DNA of 64,000 bases from NCBI RefSeq assembly GCF_007744255.1, contig NZ_CP036267.1, positions 4,258,001 to 4,322,000 of the forward strand. The letters run 5' to 3'. The notes beneath the pieces were generated by a model. The model saw only the letters and a list, made by a program, of their open reading frames with translations. It did not search any database and was not told the DNA's origin. Positions 62,920 through 64,000 of the stretch are shown in pieces; position 1 is the stretch's first letter; each line of letters begins with the position of its first letter. The stretch comes from Thalassoglobus polymorphus. GTDB lineage: Bacteria; Planctomycetota; Planctomycetia; Planctomycetales; Planctomycetaceae. A program made the translations under genes and the position numbers.

Positions 62920-63888
62920 ATGTCAGCAACTACCGAAAATATCAATAGCGAACCCTTACCGAACCTAGAACCGTTAAGAACACAGATTGCCGATTCAGGT
63001 TATGAGCTCACACTGACTGATAAGTCTATCCGCAATGTTCAGAGTTGTGGATTTCGTGGTGGGAATCTCAACTTGGCACTGGTGGCGGTCAACATGCTCA
63101 TTGACGAGCATCCCACAACGTTACGTGGCTGGATGTATCGCGTCGTCTCGGCGGGCTGGTTGCCATCAACTGACAACAAGCACTATCGGCGGATCGGACG
63201 CATAGCAACACGACTGAGAGAAGAGGGTGTTGTTCCGTTCTCTTGGTTGGTCGATGGTGTTCGCTCGACTCAGAAGCCAAGTAGCTGGGCTGGTCTTGAT
63301 GATTACGCCGATGTCGTTGCCGAGTCTTATCGCAAAGATTTCTGGGCAGGGATGGACGACTACATTCATGTCATTGTCGAAAAGGATGCAATGGCGGGTG
63401 TGCTATCACCGATCACGCGAGAATACGACGTCGCACTCTCTCCGATCCGTGGCTACTCAAGTCTGTCATTCGCTCACGAGATCGCTTCAACATGGAATAA
63501 AGTCGATAAGCCGATCTATTGCTACTTCCTCGGAGACTTCGACCCTTCTGGCTTCGATTTAGAACGAGACATCAAGGACAAGTTGGACCGCTATACAACG
63601 GGCTGTGAAGTTCATTGGATCAGACTCGGAGTCAATGTTGAAGACTTTGAAGAGTTCGACCTATTGCCATTGAAGACAAAGCCAGGCGACAAGAGGGCGG
63701 CAGCTTTCATTCAAGAGCATGGCAGCCAGTGCGCTGAGTTGGACGCTATTCCATCGTCAGCAATCCGTCAGCGTTTACGTGATGCGATTGAATCACACAT
63801 CCCTCATGAAGAATGGGAGAAACTTAAAGAGGTCGAGCGAACCGAGAAGGAAACATTCAAAGCGACTCTCAAGAAGTTGGGAGCATAA
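62920..63888 (+). CDS. Single-subunit topoisomerase VI-A/Spo11-like (Mini-A-like) protein
   Basis: The 322-residue product resembles the A subunit of type IIB topoisomerases. Residues 60-115 fit the winged-helix with the catalytic tyrosine: RGWMYRVVSAGW places Tyr73 where the family has its active-site Tyr. A Toprim domain follows, with Glu154 in VIVEKDAMAGVLSPITREYD and the DxD pair Asp206/Asp208 in YFLGDFDPSGFDLERDI. No B-type ATPase subunit lies in the window, which matches the Mini-A group described from mobile elements. The ATG at 62920 was chosen over 62890, which lies in the terminator. Function by analogy only. Confidence 0.75.
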   Translation: MSATTENINSEPLPNLEPLRTQIADSGYELTLTDKSIRNVQSCGFRGGNLNLALVAVNMLIDEHPTTLRGWMYRVVSAGWLPSTDNKHYRRIGRIATRLREEGVVPFSWLVDGVRSTQKPSSWAGLDDYADVVAESYRKDFWAGMDDYIHVIVEKDAMAGVLSPITREYDVALSPIRGYSSLSFAHEIASTWNKVDKPIYCYFLGDFDPSGFDLERDIKDKLDRYTTGCEVHWIRLGVNVEDFEEFDLLPLKTKPGDKRAAAFIQEHGSQCAELDAIPSSAIRQRLRDAIESHIPHEEWEKLKEVERTEKETFKATLKKLGA

Positions 63889-63901
63889 GAACAATTTAGA
63901 A

Positions 63902-64000
63902 ATGTCAATCAGTCAGCCTACAACACAATTAGAGACCCGCAGAAGAGCGGCAGAGATGCCAGGCGGTTGGGAGTCTACGCCATTGGGTGTTGTAGTGTTG
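63902..64000 (+). CDS. Partial gene, truncated by the window end
   Basis: An open frame of 33 codons (MSISQPTTQLETRRRAAEMP...) starts 13 bp after the topoisomerase-like gene and runs off the window. It lacks a strong ribosome-binding site but has no stop codon. It is too short to identify. Confidence 0.5.
   Translation, partial: MSISQPTTQLETRRRAAEMPGGWESTPLGVVVL

Larger units (their letters stand above)
60298..64000 (+). mobile_element. Left part of an integrated element at tRNA-Gln
   Basis: The tRNA is followed by a tyrosine recombinase, then short genes all on the plus strand: an unknown winged-helix-like protein, a DUF1580-like protein, a TopoVI-A-like protein and a partial gene running off the window. 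No housekeeping gene lies in the stretch. The attachment site is probably in the tRNA 3' half (T-arm to position 60368). The other boundary is outside the window. Confidence 0.8.

Overview
The window looks like a chromosomal segment of a planctomycete, with one end of an integrated element at its right edge. The lineage call rests on protein families typical of that phylum: paired DUF1549/DUF1553 and DUF1501 proteins, DUF1080 (3-keto-disaccharide hydrolase-like) domains, a giant TPR protein, a YTV-repeat cell-envelope protein, Ser/Thr kinase plus ECF sigma pairs, an HTH/acidic-repeat/membrane protein and a DUF1580-like protein. The genus cannot be set from sequence reading alone.

Layout. 0-9 kb: PstS-like binding protein, CBS-domain protein, NadD, a membrane GGDEF protein overlapping a double-DUF1080 lipoprotein, an ArsR-type regulator with a long disordered N-terminus, a zinc-ribbon membrane protein and YebC. 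9-19 kb: TPR protein, sigma-54 response regulator, MfnB-like enzyme, FlK-like thioesterase, bifunctional-nuclease domain protein, PheA, FabZ and an inverse-autotransporter-type barrel. 19.6-23.6 kb: a regulatory PTS set on one strand (HPF, EIIA/PtsN, HPr, Enzyme I). 23.9-30 kb: SDR, secreted alpha/beta hydrolase, secreted unknown, PlsC, TPR protein. 30-40.9 kb: YTV protein, desaturase, GlnA, RecA, IlvN, IlvC, UspA, AcpS. 41-44 kb: two small helical proteins, a kinase and an ECF sigma factor. 44.5-50.6 kb: a DUF1549/DUF1501 operon, then an ECF sigma factor next to a FecR-like anti-sigma domain fused to DUF1549/DUF1553. 51-60 kb: LigD-phosphoesterase-like protein, HTH/acidic/membrane protein, lipoprotein, CdsZ-like zinc ribbon and a 1245-residue mosaic dehydrogenase/cytochrome. 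From 60.3 kb: tRNA-Gln(UUG), then a tyrosine recombinase and accessory genes, including a single-subunit topoisomerase VI-A/Spo11-like protein. This reads as an element integrated at the tRNA, whose far end lies outside the window.

Two unannotated short repeat families are scattered through the intergenic DNA. Family A is about 103 bp with ends TAGAGC...GCTCTA. Family B is about 76 bp with ends GAAC...GTTC. One B copy sits inside an A copy, and comparison with an uninterrupted A copy shows a TA target duplication, so both behave like MITEs of a TA-targeting transposon. Three A copies sit exactly on the stop codon of a gene. Because the element begins with G after TA, insertion into any TA-containing stop codon regenerates TAG. 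The other notable structures are in the island: an 84-nt three-stem element between the integrase and the next gene, and a terminator-like hairpin that sequesters the Shine-Dalgarno sequence of the DUF1580-like gene.
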